A stretch of DNA of 64,000 bases from Microvirga solisilvae (GCF_022808595.1 NZ_JAKUCN010000005.1:1-64000), one strand, 5' to 3'; shown: positions 53,204 to 62,226, counted from the stretch's first letter. The notes: generated by a model not told the origin, from the sequence alone. Made by a program: numbers and translations.

Positions 53204-53343
53204 AAAAAAGCGCCCCGAGCATCGGCCCCAAAAGTGGAATGCACTTTTGGGACTAAGTCGATGCTCAAATATGAAGTAGCGCATCGTTGGCGCGGAAAAC
53301 CGGATCCACTTTTCCGCACGATGCGCTAAGGCGCTTTTCTTTT
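53204..53343. repeat. Two palindromic repeats nested inside a terminator-like stem
   Basis: AAAAAAGCGCC at 53204-53214 pairs with GGCGCTTTTCTTTT at 53330-53343, a terminator stem. Between them are two palindromic units. One is at 53218-53265, with ends AGCATCG and CGATGCT and an inner CCAAAAGTG/CACTTTTGG. The other is at 53278-53327, with ends AGCGCATCGT and ACGATGCGCT. Such units resemble the palindromic intergenic repeats common in Hyphomicrobiales. Confidence 0.8.
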
Positions 53344-53360
53344 GTCCAAATGATCGCCGC

Positions 53361-53975
53361 TTAGCGGACGATCACCTTCGTGTTCAGGCCGACGCGGTTG
53401 TAGAGATCGATTACGTCGATGTTGCGCATGCGGATGCAGCCGGAGGACACGGCGTGGCCGATCTTCTCCGGCTCGTTGGTGCCGTGGATGCGGTAGAGCG
53501 TGTCGCGGTTGCCTTCGTAGAGATAAAGCGCGCGGGCGCCGAGCGGGTTGTTAGGGCCACCCTTGGTGAACTGCACATGCGGCCAGCGGGCCTTCATCTC
53601 GGCAGGCGGATTCCAATCCGGCCACTCGGCCTTGCGGGCAACGCGCGAGGTTCCGGACCACCCATAGGCCTCGTCGCCGACGGTCACGCCGTAGCGGATC
53701 GCCTTCTTGTTATCGAGCACGTAGTAGAGGAAGCGCTGCTTCGTATCGACGATGATGGTGCCAGGCGCTTCGCCCGTCGGATCGTCGATCAGGTAGCGTG
53801 CATAGCGGAGCTCTTCCTGCGCGGGGGGAATCTGCGCCATCCATTCCGCATCACGGGCGGAAACCTGAGGATCCGGAACCCCCTTGTAGGTGCAACCGGC
53901 AAGGGCTGCCATGGTGGCAACAAGAAGGACGAGTCTCGAGAGGCGCATCGGTACAAAGCTCTGCTGTGCTGTCAC
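53361..53975 (-). CDS. L,D-transpeptidase (YkuD domain), lipoprotein
   Basis: The product has 204 residues. An N-terminal LVLLVATMAALAGC matches a lipobox with cysteine at about position 28. The YkuD catalytic motif is HGTNEPEKIGHAVSSGCIRM, with the active-site cysteine in SSGCIRMRN. The enzyme would form 3-3 crosslinks in peptidoglycan or attach envelope proteins. The start is either GTG 53975 or ATG 53948; the latter gives a normal signal length. Many alphaproteobacteria carry several paralogues of this type. Confidence 0.93.
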   Translation of the reverse strand: MTAQQSFVPMRLSRLVLLVATMAALAGCTYKGVPDPQVSARDAEWMAQIPPAQEELRYARYLIDDPTGEAPGTIIVDTKQRFLYYVLDNKKAIRYGVTVGDEAYGWSGTSRVARKAEWPDWNPPAEMKARWPHVQFTKGGPNNPLGARALYLYEGNRDTLYRIHGTNEPEKIGHAVSSGCIRMRNIDVIDLYNRVGLNTKVIVR

Positions 53976-54152
53976 GAAGACAGCTCGGGTGAAAAGTAAC
54001 GCTATTACGCTAGGGCGGGCTGACCCAGGGTCAATAAGCGAATCACCCGAACCATGCCACGGTTAACTGCGATTGGGTGTTGCATCGCAACAACATGGAC
54101 AATCGCATGCACCGCTGCGACACTGCTTTTCCACCCCAAATCAAGTGCTTGC

Positions 54153-55094
54153 ATGTCCACCCTCTATATCAGCCATCCGGCCAGCCTCGACCATCAGACG
54201 CCTCTCGGTCATCCGGAGCGGCCTGATCGCATCCGCGCTATCGAGCGGGCTCTGGAGAAGGAGCGCTTCACCTCCCTGATACGTGATCAGGCCCCCATGG
54301 CAGAGATGGAAAGCTTGGTTCTCGCCCACCCCGAAGACCACGTGGTCCGGCTGCGCGACATGGCGCCCCGCGAAGGTCTTGTACGGGTCGACGAGGACAC
54401 GGTCATGTCGCCCGGCACCTACGAGGCCGCTCTGCGCGGCGCAGGCGGGGCAGTGAAGGCTGTCGACGAGGTCATGTCGGGCCGTGTTACGAATGCCTTC
54501 GTGGCCATGCGCCCGCCGGGGCACCATGCCGAGCGCATCAGAGCCATGGGCTTCTGCTTCTTCAACAATGCGGCCATTGCCGCGCGCCACGCGCAGAAGA
54601 AGCATGGCGCCGAGCGCGTCGCGATTTTCGATTGGGACGTGCATCACGGCAACGGCACGCAGGACATCTTCTGGAGCGATGCCAGCGTGCTCTATTGCTC
54701 GACGCATGAAGCGCCGCTTTATCCCGGCACCGGGGCGTTATCGGAGAAAGGCGAGCACAACAACATCGTGAATGCTCCCCTCAATGCGGGCGACGGCACC
54801 GAGGCTTTCCGCGATGCTATCGAGACCGTCATCCTGCCGCGCATCGATGCGTTCAGGCCAGACCTTCTGATCATCTCTGCAGGCTTCGACGCCCATTGGC
54901 GCGATCCGCTCGCCAGCCTCAACGTGACCGAGACGGATTTCGCCTGGGCCACGCAGAAGCTGATGGATCTTGCCGAGCGTCGTTGCGGCAGCCGCATCGT
55001 GTCCGTGCTTGAAGGTGGCTACGATCTCGAAGGATTGTCGAAGTCGACTGCTTTCCATATCGACGCCCTCATGGGGCGCGAGATGCACACCTGA
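54153..55094 (+). CDS. Histone deacetylase family (class II-like/acetoin utilisation type) amidohydrolase
   Basis: This is a 313-residue arginase-fold zinc enzyme. Catalytic histidines lie in RPPGHHAE (124-125). Zinc ligands Asp162 and His164 lie in FDWDVHHGNGTQ, with the third in SAGFDAHWRDPL. Bacterial members remove acetyl groups from acetyl-polyamines or acetyl-lysine. I start at ATG 54153 because homology begins there (YISHPASLDHQTPLGHPE); the frame upstream is not conserved-looking. A palindromic repeat element follows the gene. Confidence 0.92.
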   Translation: MSTLYISHPASLDHQTPLGHPERPDRIRAIERALEKERFTSLIRDQAPMAEMESLVLAHPEDHVVRLRDMAPREGLVRVDEDTVMSPGTYEAALRGAGGAVKAVDEVMSGRVTNAFVAMRPPGHHAERIRAMGFCFFNNAAIAARHAQKKHGAERVAIFDWDVHHGNGTQDIFWSDASVLYCSTHEAPLYPGTGALSEKGEHNNIVNAPLNAGDGTEAFRDAIETVILPRIDAFRPDLLIISAGFDAHWRDPLASLNVTETDFAWATQKLMDLAERRCGSRIVSVLEGGYDLEGLSKSTAFHIDALMGREMHT

Positions 55095-55117
55095 TCCCAT
55101 CTCTTGGAACTACTGCC

Positions 55118-55217
55118 CTCATCCTGAGGAGCGAGCTTGCTCGCGTCTCGAAGGAGGTTCCAGCGCGCACTGGAGCCTCCTTCGAGACGGTCGCTCAAGC
55201 GACCTCCTCAGGATGAG
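55118..55217. repeat. Palindromic repeat element, copy 1
   Basis: This is a 100-bp element with termini CTCATCCTGAGGAG and CTCCTCAGGATGAG and an inner CTCGAAGGAGG/CCTCCTTCGAG pair. A second copy in opposite orientation lies at 56614-56719, across ribB. Confidence 0.88.
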
Positions 55218-55248
55218 GTTAAACTTGTAGACAAGCGTGCTTCGCCGA

Positions 55249-56538
55249 TCAGCACTCGATCGGTTCGTCGCCCAACAGCTCGATGCCGAAGCCGCTCAAG
55301 CCCACATAGGAACGGCTCGACGTCGCGAGATTGCGGATCGATGCCACACCGAGATCCTTCAGGATCTGCGCGCCGAGACCGATCTCGCGCCATTGATTGG
55401 TGCGCGCGACTTCGGAAGCAGTCTCCTCGCTATCCGCAAAGGTGGTGGTTGGCACGCCCGCCGTTCCATCGCGCAGATAGACGAGAACGCCCCTGCCCTC
55501 CTTCACGAAACGCTGCATGGACGCAGCGACCGTCTTGCCGCCTTCGAACACATCGGTAAGCGCATTGGCGCGGTGCAGGCGCACCGGAATGTTCGTGCCG
55601 TCACCGATGCGGCCATGGACGAGCGCCATGTGCTGCACGCTGTCGAACGGCGTCGAATAGGCATAGCCCGTGAACGAGCCCCAGGGCGTCTCCACCGGGA
55701 AGGTCGCGATGCGCTCCACGAGCTTCTCGCGCGACTGGCGATAGGCGATGAGATCGGCCACCGAGATACGCTTGAGATCGTGCTTCTCGGCGAAGGCGTC
55801 GATCTGCGCGCCCTTCATTACGGTGCCGTCATCGTTCGCGAGTTCGCAGATCACGCCCACCGGCGGCAGGTTCGCGAGCTTGCAGAGATCGACCGCCGCT
55901 TCCGTGTGGCCCGAGCGCATGAGCACGCCGCCATCCTTCGCGATCAGCGGGAAGATGTGACCGGGGCGCACGAAGTCCGCAGCGCCCATGTTGTTGTTGG
56001 CGAGCGCACGCACGGTGTTGGAGCGCTGCTCGGCGGAGATGCCGGTGGTGAGCCCGTGCTTCACATCGACCGTTACCGTGAAGGCGGTGCCGAGCGGCGC
56101 ATCGTTCGAGGCCACCATCGGATCGAGGCGCAGGCGGCGGGCCTCGGAAACCGTCAGCGGAGCGCAGACGATGCCGCAGGTATTGCGGATGATGAAGGCC
56201 ATCTTCTCCGGCGTGCAGAGGGAGGCGGCGACGATGAGATCGCCCTCGTTCTCGCGGTCGTCGTCGTCCGTGACGATGACGATTTCACCACGAGCGAAAG
56301 CCTCGATGGCATCGGTAACGGAGTTGGGCATCAGGGCCTCCTGAACGGATGAGGGCAGAAAATCATTGGGCGTGACCGCCCCGCGCGTCTCGCGGGCGAT
56401 CAGTTCCGCGGTGTCCCGCGAGAGCCAGGCATGGCTGGAATTGCACATCTGGGTGATGGCGCCGGGCGTGACGCCGATCCGCCGCGCGAATTCCACGCGC
56501 GACACGCCGTTCCGGGACAACCATTCAGCCAGCTTCAT
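55249..56538 (-). CDS. ribB: 3,4-dihydroxy-2-butanone-4-phosphate synthase with HTH extension and degenerate RibA-like tail
   Basis: The frame has 429 codons. Residues 1-60 form a Cro/YdaS-like helix-turn-helix (WLSRNGVSRVEFARRIGVTP). Residues about 72-275 are RibB: TDDDDRENEGDLI is the acidic metal site, RSGHTEAAVDLC the ribulose-phosphate site. This domain makes the four-carbon riboflavin precursor. Residues 290-429 resemble GTP cyclohydrolase II but lack its zinc cysteines (RLHRANALTDVF instead of VHSEC-type), as in alphaproteobacterial RibB proteins with inactive tails. ATG 56331 (codon 70) has AGGAGG 5 nt upstream, far stronger than the site at 56538. The product may thus be RibB alone, the fusion, or both. 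Confidence 0.88.
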   Translation of the reverse strand: MKLAEWLSRNGVSRVEFARRIGVTPGAITQMCNSSHAWLSRDTAELIARETRGAVTPNDFLPSSVQEALMPNSVTDAIEAFARGEIVIVTDDDDRENEGDLIVAASLCTPEKMAFIIRNTCGIVCAPLTVSEARRLRLDPMVASNDAPLGTAFTVTVDVKHGLTTGISAEQRSNTVRALANNNMGAADFVRPGHIFPLIAKDGGVLMRSGHTEAAVDLCKLANLPPVGVICELANDDGTVMKGAQIDAFAEKHDLKRISVADLIAYRQSREKLVERIATFPVETPWGSFTGYAYSTPFDSVQHMALVHGRIGDGTNIPVRLHRANALTDVFEGGKTVAASMQRFVKEGRGVLVYLRDGTAGVPTTTFADSEETASEVARTNQWREIGLGAQILKDLGVASIRNLATSSRSYVGLSGFGIELLGDEPIEC

Positions 56539-56613
56539 GGGGCTGGCTTAGCGGATGGCGGGATTTTAGTAAAACTAAAATTTGCCGATGGAGGCTTGCG
56601 CAAAAGCTCTGAC

Positions 56614-56719
56614 CTCATCCTGAGGAGGTCGCGTGAGCGACCGTCTCGAAGGAGGATCCAGAGAACACTGGAGACGCCTCGCCCTTCGAGACGCGAGCAA
56701 GCTCGCTCCTCAGGGTGAG
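56614..56719. repeat. Palindromic repeat element, copy 2 (inverted relative to copy 1)
   Basis: This 106-bp element has termini CTCATCCTGAGGAG and CTCCTCAGGGTGAG. Its arm carrying GGTCGC...GCGACC is on the left here but on the right in copy 1, so the two copies bracket ribB in inverted orientation. Confidence 0.88.
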
Positions 56720-56740
56720 GCTACGTTGGCGCGGAAAAGC

Positions 56741-57856
56741 CTAAGCTTTGAAAGGCCAGGAAGGCCCCTCGCCCACCTGCCCCCGATGGCGCAGGAGGTG
56801 ATCGGCCAGGACGCAGGCCATCATGGCCTCGCCCACCGGCACCGCGCGGATGCCGACGCAGGGATCATGGCGCCCCTTGGTCATCACCTCGGCCTCGGCA
56901 CCCGTGCGGGTGACGCTGGAGCGCGGGGTGAGGATCGACGAGGTGGGTTTCACCGCAAAGCGGCAGACGACCGGCTGGCCGGTGGAGATGCCACCAAGAA
57001 TGCCGCCCGCATGGTTTGACAGGAAGGTCGGCGCGCCGTGGTTGCCGGAGCGCATCTCGTCCGCGTTCTCCTCGCCGCGCAGGCTTGCAGCCGCGAAACC
57101 GTCGCCGATCTCGACGCCCTTCACGGCGTTGATCGACATCATTGCGGAGGCAAGATCGGAATCGAGCTTACCGTAGATCGGCGCACCGAGGCCCGCCGGC
57201 ACGCCCTCGGCCACGATCTCGAGCACCGCGCCGATGGAGGAGCCCGCCTTGCGCAGACCATCGAGATATTCCTCGTAGAAGGCAGCCGCCTTCGCATCCG
57301 GACAGAAGAACGGATTGCGGGAGATCTCCTCCCAATCCCAGTTGCCACGGTCGATGGCGTGCGGGCCCATCTGCACGAGCGCACCGCGAATGGTGACGCC
57401 GGAGAGAACCTTGCGGGCAACAGCGCCCGCAGCCACGCGCGCTGCCGTCTCGCGAGCCGAGGAGCGGCCACCGCCGCGATAATCGCGGATGCCGTATTTC
57501 ACATCGTAGGTGAAATCGGCATGACCCGGACGGTAGGAGTTCTTGATCTCTGAATAATCCTTCGAACGCTGGTCCACGTTCTCGATCATCAGGGCAATCG
57601 GCGTGCCGGTGGTCACCTGCTGACCAGTGCGTTCATCGATGAAGACGCCTGACAGGATCTTCACTTGGTCCGGTTCCTGGCGCTGCGTCGTGAAACGCGA
57701 CTGCCCAGGACGGCGGCGGTCGAGTTCCGCCTGGATCTCGGCGGCTTCCAGCGGGATCATCGGCGGGCAGCCGTCGATGACGCAGCCGAGGGCGGGCCCA
57801 TGGCTCTCGCCGAAGGTGGTGACGCGGAAAAGGTGACCGAACGTATTGTGGGACAT
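56741..57856 (-). CDS. aroC: Chorismate synthase
   Basis: The 371-residue FMN-dependent enzyme catalyses the last step of the shikimate pathway, EPSP to chorismate. Signatures: [20 protein letters not shown] at the N-terminus with the catalytic histidine, [45 protein letters not shown], and [10 protein letters not shown] near the C-terminus. It has the normal bacterial length. It lies between ribB and a secreted protein gene, all on the minus strand with gaps of 100-200 bp. Confidence 0.98.
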   Translation of the reverse strand: MSHNTFGHLFRVTTFGESHGPALGCVIDGCPPMIPLEAAEIQAELDRRRPGQSRFTTQRQEPDQVKILSGVFIDERTGQQVTTGTPIALMIENVDQRSKDYSEIKNSYRPGHADFTYDVKYGIRDYRGGGRSSARETAARVAAGAVARKVLSGVTIRGALVQMGPHAIDRGNWDWEEISRNPFFCPDAKAAAFYEEYLDGLRKAGSSIGAVLEIVAEGVPAGLGAPIYGKLDSDLASAMMSINAVKGVEIGDGFAAASLRGEENADEMRSGNHGAPTFLSNHAGGILGGISTGQPVVCRFAVKPTSSILTPRSSVTRTGAEAEVMTKGRHDPCVGIRAVPVGEAMMACVLADHLLRHRGQVGEGPSWPFKA

Positions 57857-57891
57857 GGCGCTTCTTCAGGTTTCAACGCGTCTTAAAACCA

Positions 57892-57921
57892 AAGCGGGCG
57901 GGTGTCACGCCCCGCCCGCTT
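57892..57921 (-). terminator. GC-rich hairpin between aroC and the secreted protein gene
   Basis: AAGCGGGCGGG and CCCGCCCGCTT form an 11-bp stem. On the minus strand it is followed by TTGGTTTT, suggesting a terminator for the upstream gene at 57958-58350. Confidence 0.7.
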
Positions 57922-57957
57922 CGATCGTCTTGCGCCGGCATCAGTCCGGAGACGATG

Positions 57958-58350
57958 TTACTGCACCTTGATGCGGTAGGTATTGGTGTAGACCGTCGGC
58001 AAGCTGTGATCATTCCCGCTCCACGGCACGTCGAGAACGACCTCGTCGCTGCCGGTGAAGCCCTTCTTGGGCGTATAGACATAGGCCAGGCCGCGAACCT
58101 TCTTGCCGGCGCAGCTGGTGTCTTTGCCCAGGGTCTGCTCGAACGGCACGATCCGGAAGCTGCCATTGGCCGGAGCCTGCTTCACCTTCACATCCGGGAT
58201 GATCGAGGAATAGCAGGTGTTGACCTCATAGCCGAAGAATCCGCCGATGGCGGAGGTAGCGTTTGCCTTGACCGCCCGCTCCACAGTCTCAGCCATGGCG
58301 GGGGAAGCAGCGAGTGTCAGACCTGCAAGAAGGAGGGCAGCGCGGTACAT
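57958..58350 (-). CDS. Secreted hypothetical protein
   Basis: This 130-residue protein has a clear Sec signal peptide (LLLAGLTLAASPAMAET, cleavage after AMA). The mature part has two cysteines that could pair (NTCYSSI; DTSCAGKK). Its repeat-like beta segments (AYVYTPKKGFTGSDEVVLDV; TVYTNTYRIKV) recall bacterial Ig-like/cadherin-type modules with the FTGSDEV motif. Periplasmic or secreted; the function is unknown. Confidence 0.82.
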   Translation of the reverse strand: MYRAALLLAGLTLAASPAMAETVERAVKANATSAIGGFFGYEVNTCYSSIIPDVKVKQAPANGSFRIVPFEQTLGKDTSCAGKKVRGLAYVYTPKKGFTGSDEVVLDVPWSGNDHSLPTVYTNTYRIKVQ

Positions 58351-58427
58351 GGAGGGCCTCAGGGATATGTAACTGTGTTCTTAAACCAGCACATATTCCC
58401 AAACGCCACAATAGCAAGTGCGCGATA

Positions 58428-59021
58428 TCACACCCACTGATAGTTGCGGCCTTGGATGACCAGCACCCTGCCCTGCCAGATATCCATGCTGGCGGCTTGG
58501 CGTGAGTTGACGCCGCAGCAGATGGCAAGGAAAGCCCGGGCCACGCCGCCATGGGCAACGATGACCGTGTCGCGGCTCAGATCGTCGATGACGGGGCGGA
58601 TACGGTCGGTGAGCATGGCGTAGCTCTCACCACCGCCTGGGGGGACGTAGTTCCACTTGTCCTGCTCGCGAAGCGCCGCCAATTGCGGCTCGGCCTTGCG
58701 GACCTCTTTCCAGGTCATGCCTTCCCAGGCGCCGAACGTGATCTCGATCAGTCGCTCGTCGAGCTTGTAGCTCTCGGGGTGGAGGCCGATGGCCCCGCGC
58801 ATGATTTCCATGGTCTCGCGGGTGCGGAACATGGGGCTCGCCACATAGGCGAGGTCCTCGTAATGCGAGGCGATGGATTGAAGCCGCCGTCCCGCTTCCT
58901 CGGCCTGCACGCGGCCGAGGTCGTTGAGGGGGATGTCCTTCTGACCCTGGAGGCGGCCCTCTAGATTCCAATCCGTCTCGCCGTGGCGGATGAAATAGAT
59001 CGTCGGGCGAGACAGGGTCAT
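58428..59021 (-). CDS. Histidine phosphatase family (phosphoglycerate mutase-like)
   Basis: The protein has 197 residues. IYFIRHGETDWNLEGRLQG carries the catalytic RHG histidine near residue 13. ERLIEITFGAWEGMTW supplies the acid-base residues, and IVAHGGVARAF the second catalytic histidine. It could be a 2,3-bisphosphoglycerate-independent-type broad phosphatase or a cobalamin/alpha-ribazole-type phosphatase; the substrate is not determined. It starts 11 bp after fabI and probably shares its transcript. Confidence 0.9.
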   Translation of the reverse strand: MTLSRPTIYFIRHGETDWNLEGRLQGQKDIPLNDLGRVQAEEAGRRLQSIASHYEDLAYVASPMFRTRETMEIMRGAIGLHPESYKLDERLIEITFGAWEGMTWKEVRKAEPQLAALREQDKWNYVPPGGGESYAMLTDRIRPVIDDLSRDTVIVAHGGVARAFLAICCGVNSRQAASMDIWQGRVLVIQGRNYQWV

Positions 59022-59032
59022 GATGGATCAGG

Positions 59033-59857
59033 TTACTCTTTGTCGAGGGAGAGGTCAGGCGCTTCCGGGTTCTTCATGCCGACAACGTGGTAGCCGGCAT
59101 CCACGTGCAGGATCTCGCCGGTCATGCCGCGGGACATGTCGGAGACGAGATAAGCAGCGGTCTCGCCGACTTCCTCAATGGTGACCGTGCGGCGCAGCGG
59201 CGAGTTGTACTCGTTCCATTTCAGAATGTAGCGGAAATCGCCGATGCCAGAGGCGGCAAGCGTCTTGATTGGGCCAGCCGAGATCGCGTTGACGCGGATG
59301 TTCTTGGGGCCGAGATCGGCCGCGAGGTAGCGCACCGATGCCTCGAGAGCGGCCTTGGCCACGCCCATGACATTGTAGTGCGGCATCCACTTCTCGGCGC
59401 CGTAATAAGTGAGCGTCAGCATCGAGCCGCCGTTGTTCATCAGCTTTTCGGCGCGCTGCGCGATGGCCGTGAAGGAATAGCAGGAGATCAGCAGCGACTT
59501 GGAAAAGTTGCCCTCGGTCGTGTCCACATAACGGCCGGTCAGCTCGTCCTTATCGGAGAAGGCGATGCAGTGGATGACGAAGTCGATGGAGCCCCAGAGG
59601 CGCTTCACTTCCTCGAACACGGCGTCGATGGTGGCGCCGTCCGTCACGTCGCAATGGCCGACGACGTGAGCATCGAGCTCCTTTGCCAGGGGCTCGACGC
59701 GCTTCTTGAGAGCGTCGCCCTGATACGTGAAAGCCAGCTCCGCGCCCTGCTGGCGAGCAGCCTGCGCAATGCCCCAGGCGATCGAACGGTTGTTCGCCAC
59801 GCCCATCACCAAGCCACGCTTACCGGCCAGAATGCCGGTGGCCTTTGTCTCCGCCAT
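59033..59857 (-). CDS. fabI: Enoyl-[acyl-carrier-protein] reductase (NADH)
   Basis: This 274-residue SDR enzyme reduces trans-2-enoyl-ACP in fatty acid elongation. It has the NAD-binding GVANNRSIAWGIAQ (19-32), and catalytic Tyr161 and Lys168 in YNVMGVAKAALE, preceded by Tyr151. RVNAISAGPIKTLAASGI is the substrate-loop region. Spacing matches E. coli FabI with a shift of five residues. The N-terminal eight residues are an extension usual in alphaproteobacteria. The gene lies between a DnaJ-like gene (121 bp upstream) and the phosphatase. Confidence 0.97.
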   Translation of the reverse strand: MAETKATGILAGKRGLVMGVANNRSIAWGIAQAARQQGAELAFTYQGDALKKRVEPLAKELDAHVVGHCDVTDGATIDAVFEEVKRLWGSIDFVIHCIAFSDKDELTGRYVDTTEGNFSKSLLISCYSFTAIAQRAEKLMNNGGSMLTLTYYGAEKWMPHYNVMGVAKAALEASVRYLAADLGPKNIRVNAISAGPIKTLAASGIGDFRYILKWNEYNSPLRRTVTIEEVGETAAYLVSDMSRGMTGEILHVDAGYHVVGMKNPEAPDLSLDKE

Positions 59858-59978
59858 GATTCACCTAAATCGTCGCTGGACAGCAAAAATGAGCGGCTTC
59901 TTTAGCCGAGAGCACAGGCGTGGGGAAGCCCTCTTGGCTCCAAGCGGCCAATTCCAGGCGTTATATCGTGAATATTTG

Positions 59979-60917
59979 CTATTCGGCCTTCGCGGAGCGC
60001 CGCTTGCGGGCATAATCCATCAGCGCCTCGTCCACGACCTCCGGCAGCTTGATCTCCACCGTTACCAGCAGATCGCCACTCTCCCCGCCCTTCATGGGCA
60101 GGCCTTTGCCGCGCAGGCGGAAGGTGCGGCCGGAATCGGTCATGGGCGGGATATTCATGCTCACCGCACCGGTGAGCGTGGGAATACGCACTGGCCCACC
60201 GAGAATTGCCTCCTCGATCTGAACCGGCAGGCGCGAACGCAGGTTCGAGCCTTCCATGGTGAAGCGCTCATGAGGGGCGATCTTGATGGTCAGCAGGGCA
60301 TCGCCCGGGTTCACCCCCGGAGCGCCCTGCCCCTGGCCCCGCAGGCGGATCACCTGCCCGTCGACGACGCCCTTGGGGATCACCACGTCGAGATCGCGGC
60401 CCGTGGGAAGACGAATGCGCTTCTTGGCCTCGTCGGCCACCTCCTCGAGCGTCACGGTAAGGGTTGCCTCCACATCCGCGCCCTTCTGCTGGGGCCGGGC
60501 GCGGCTCTGCTGCTGACGCATGCCCTCGGCCCCGGCATTGCGGAACGCCTCACCGAAAAGCTCGGAAAAGAAGTCGCTCGTGTCCCCGCCCGTAAAGCCC
60601 CGAGCACGGCGTCCGCCGAACCCACCGAAGCCTTCAAAACCGCGACCGCCAGCGCCCTGTCCCGCACCGAAGCCCTCGAAACCCTGGAAGCGCGGCTTGC
60701 CCTCGGCATCGATCTCGCCCCGGTCGAATTGGCCGCGTTTCTCCGCGTCGCCCAGGATCTCATAGGCGGAATTGACCTCGGCGAATTTGTCCTTGGCCTT
60801 GGGGTCGTTCTGGTTGCTGTCGGGATGATGGGTCTTGGCCAGCTTGCGGAACGCCTTCTTGATCTCCGCTTCGCTCGCGGAGCGGGATACGCCTAGAACG
60901 TCGTAGGGGTTTCGCAT
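59979..60917 (-). CDS. DnaJ-like co-chaperone (CbpA type, no zinc finger)
   Basis: The protein has 312 residues. The J domain, with HPD in KTHHPDSNQND near residue 34, is followed by a Gly/Phe-rich linker (FQGFEGFGAGQGAGGRGF). Two C-terminal substrate-binding domains follow (VEATLTVTLEEVADEAKKRI; GVVDGQVIRLRGQG). The cysteine-rich zinc finger of true DnaJ is absent, as in CbpA. It would stimulate DnaK. I start at ATG 60917 because the J domain begins there; 15 codons upstream are not family-like. Confidence 0.92.
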   Translation of the reverse strand: MRNPYDVLGVSRSASEAEIKKAFRKLAKTHHPDSNQNDPKAKDKFAEVNSAYEILGDAEKRGQFDRGEIDAEGKPRFQGFEGFGAGQGAGGRGFEGFGGFGGRRARGFTGGDTSDFFSELFGEAFRNAGAEGMRQQQSRARPQQKGADVEATLTVTLEEVADEAKKRIRLPTGRDLDVVIPKGVVDGQVIRLRGQGQGAPGVNPGDALLTIKIAPHERFTMEGSNLRSRLPVQIEEAILGGPVRIPTLTGAVSMNIPPMTDSGRTFRLRGKGLPMKGGESGDLLVTVEIKLPEVVDEALMDYARKRRSAKAE

Positions 60918-61022
60918 GTTGGAAAATCCATGAACCGTTGGATTGGGGCAGAACCGCCCCACGGAATTCAGGGTTCATATGGGAAAAGTGTTGCTGCTTT
61001 GCAACGAGGTTTTGACCCAAGC

Positions 61023-61538
61023 TTAGGCTTTGGCGATCTTTTTCGCGGGCTTCGGCTCGGCACCGACCGGCTTGACCTCCTTGATCGCCCATTCATCGCC
61101 GGAAGGGCGGCAGGCGGTGCCATGGAGATTTGCGCTGGCCGCGCCGCTGAGCTGCGCGTTGAAGCTGCGGCAGATTTCGTCATTCTTCACGAAAGGCGCG
61201 CCGGTAGGCGTGAAGGTGCCCTTCATGCTGGTCTCGGGATTGTCCCAGGACACCTGGGTGCCCGGCCCCTGCGGATCGAGCGCAACCGCGAGAGCGGCCT
61301 TAGCGCGGCGCCAATCCTCCTCGTCCAAATCCGGCGACAGGGGAGACAATGCGACGGGCTCGACATCGACCGGCGCAATCGCGCCCGTGGATTTGGGCTC
61401 ATCGTCGCTGATGCCCATCATGCCGAGGGAATAGCTGCAGGCGGATGTCGACAGGGCGAGCAATCCCACCGCCAGAATTTTCCCGGCTTCGCGCAGGAAA
61501 GCATCTGATCTATAACGGCGCGGATTGGTCCACGGCAC
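61023..61538 (-). CDS. RT0821/Lpp0805-type surface lipoprotein
   Basis: This 171-residue protein starts at GTG 61538 with GGAG 9 nt upstream. The signal [15 protein letters not shown] gives a lipobox-like site near residue 27. The mature region ([39 protein letters not shown]) fits the 17-kDa-antigen-type domain of the RT0821/Lpp0805 surface proteins. The C-terminus is Lys/Pro-rich. Its 5' end is only 46 bp from the divergent pdxH start, so promoters must overlap. Function unknown; probably outer-membrane. Confidence 0.78.
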   Translation of the reverse strand: MPWTNPRRYRSDAFLREAGKILAVGLLALSTSACSYSLGMMGISDDEPKSTGAIAPVDVEPVALSPLSPDLDEEDWRRAKAALAVALDPQGPGTQVSWDNPETSMKGTFTPTGAPFVKNDEICRSFNAQLSGAASANLHGTACRPSGDEWAIKEVKPVGAEPKPAKKIAKA

Positions 61539-61584
61539 GCGCTGGATCTCCCCAGATCGAAAAGTCACACCCAGGGATAAAACA

Positions 61585-62193
61585 TTGAACCCGTTAACAA
61601 CCGGTGACTTCACCGAAGCGGAAGAGCCCTTCGCCCTGATTGCCTCTTGGTTGAAGGAGGCGGAGGCCTCCGAACCGAACGATCCGAACGCCATGGCGCT
61701 CGCCACCGTCGACGAGACGGGCCTGCCCAATGTGCGCATGGTGCTGCTGAAGGGTTTCGACGAGAACGGCTTCGTGTTCTACACCAACACGGAATCCAAC
61801 AAGGGCCGCGAGCTTCTGGGCCAGCAGAAGGCCGCCATCGTGCTGCACTGGAAGAGCCTGCGCCGCCAAGTCCGCGCCCGTGGTCTCGTGACCATCGTGA
61901 GCGACGAGGAGGCGGACGCCTATTTCCAGAGCCGCCCCCGCGACAGCCGCATCGGCGCCTGGGCGAGCCAGCAATCGCGCCCGCTGGAAAGCCGCTTCGC
62001 GCTCGAGAAGGCGGTTGCCGTCAACACGGCGAAATACGCCATCGGCGAAGTGCCGCGCCCGCCCTACTGGACGGGCTTCCGCATCGCGCCCGTCTCCATC
62101 GAGCTCTGGCAGGACAAGCCTTTCCGCCTGCATGACCGTGTCGTCTTCACCCGCGAGGGCGACGGCTGGATGAAGACGCGGCTTTATCCGTGA
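61585..62193 (+). CDS. pdxH: Pyridoxamine/pyridoxine 5'-phosphate oxidase
   Basis: This 202-residue FMN enzyme oxidises PNP/PMP to pyridoxal phosphate. [20 protein letters not shown] and [18 protein letters not shown] are FMN-site segments. [15 protein letters not shown], and [19 protein letters not shown] with the C-terminal RLYP, complete the family pattern. I chose TTG 61585 (AGGGAT 7 nt upstream), which gives the usual length; a TTG 60 bp earlier would overlap the divergent lipoprotein gene. Confidence 0.96.
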   Translation: MNPLTTGDFTEAEEPFALIASWLKEAEASEPNDPNAMALATVDETGLPNVRMVLLKGFDENGFVFYTNTESNKGRELLGQQKAAIVLHWKSLRRQVRARGLVTIVSDEEADAYFQSRPRDSRIGAWASQQSRPLESRFALEKAVAVNTAKYAIGEVPRPPYWTGFRIAPVSIELWQDKPFRLHDRVVFTREGDGWMKTRLYP

Positions 62194-62226
62194 GACAAGT
62201 TCTCGATCAGGTTAGGTGGAACGAAT

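Noticed and set aside
56539-56740. FMN riboswitch upstream of ribB
   Set aside because: I looked for the conserved G-rich RFN blocks and found only the palindromic repeat element.
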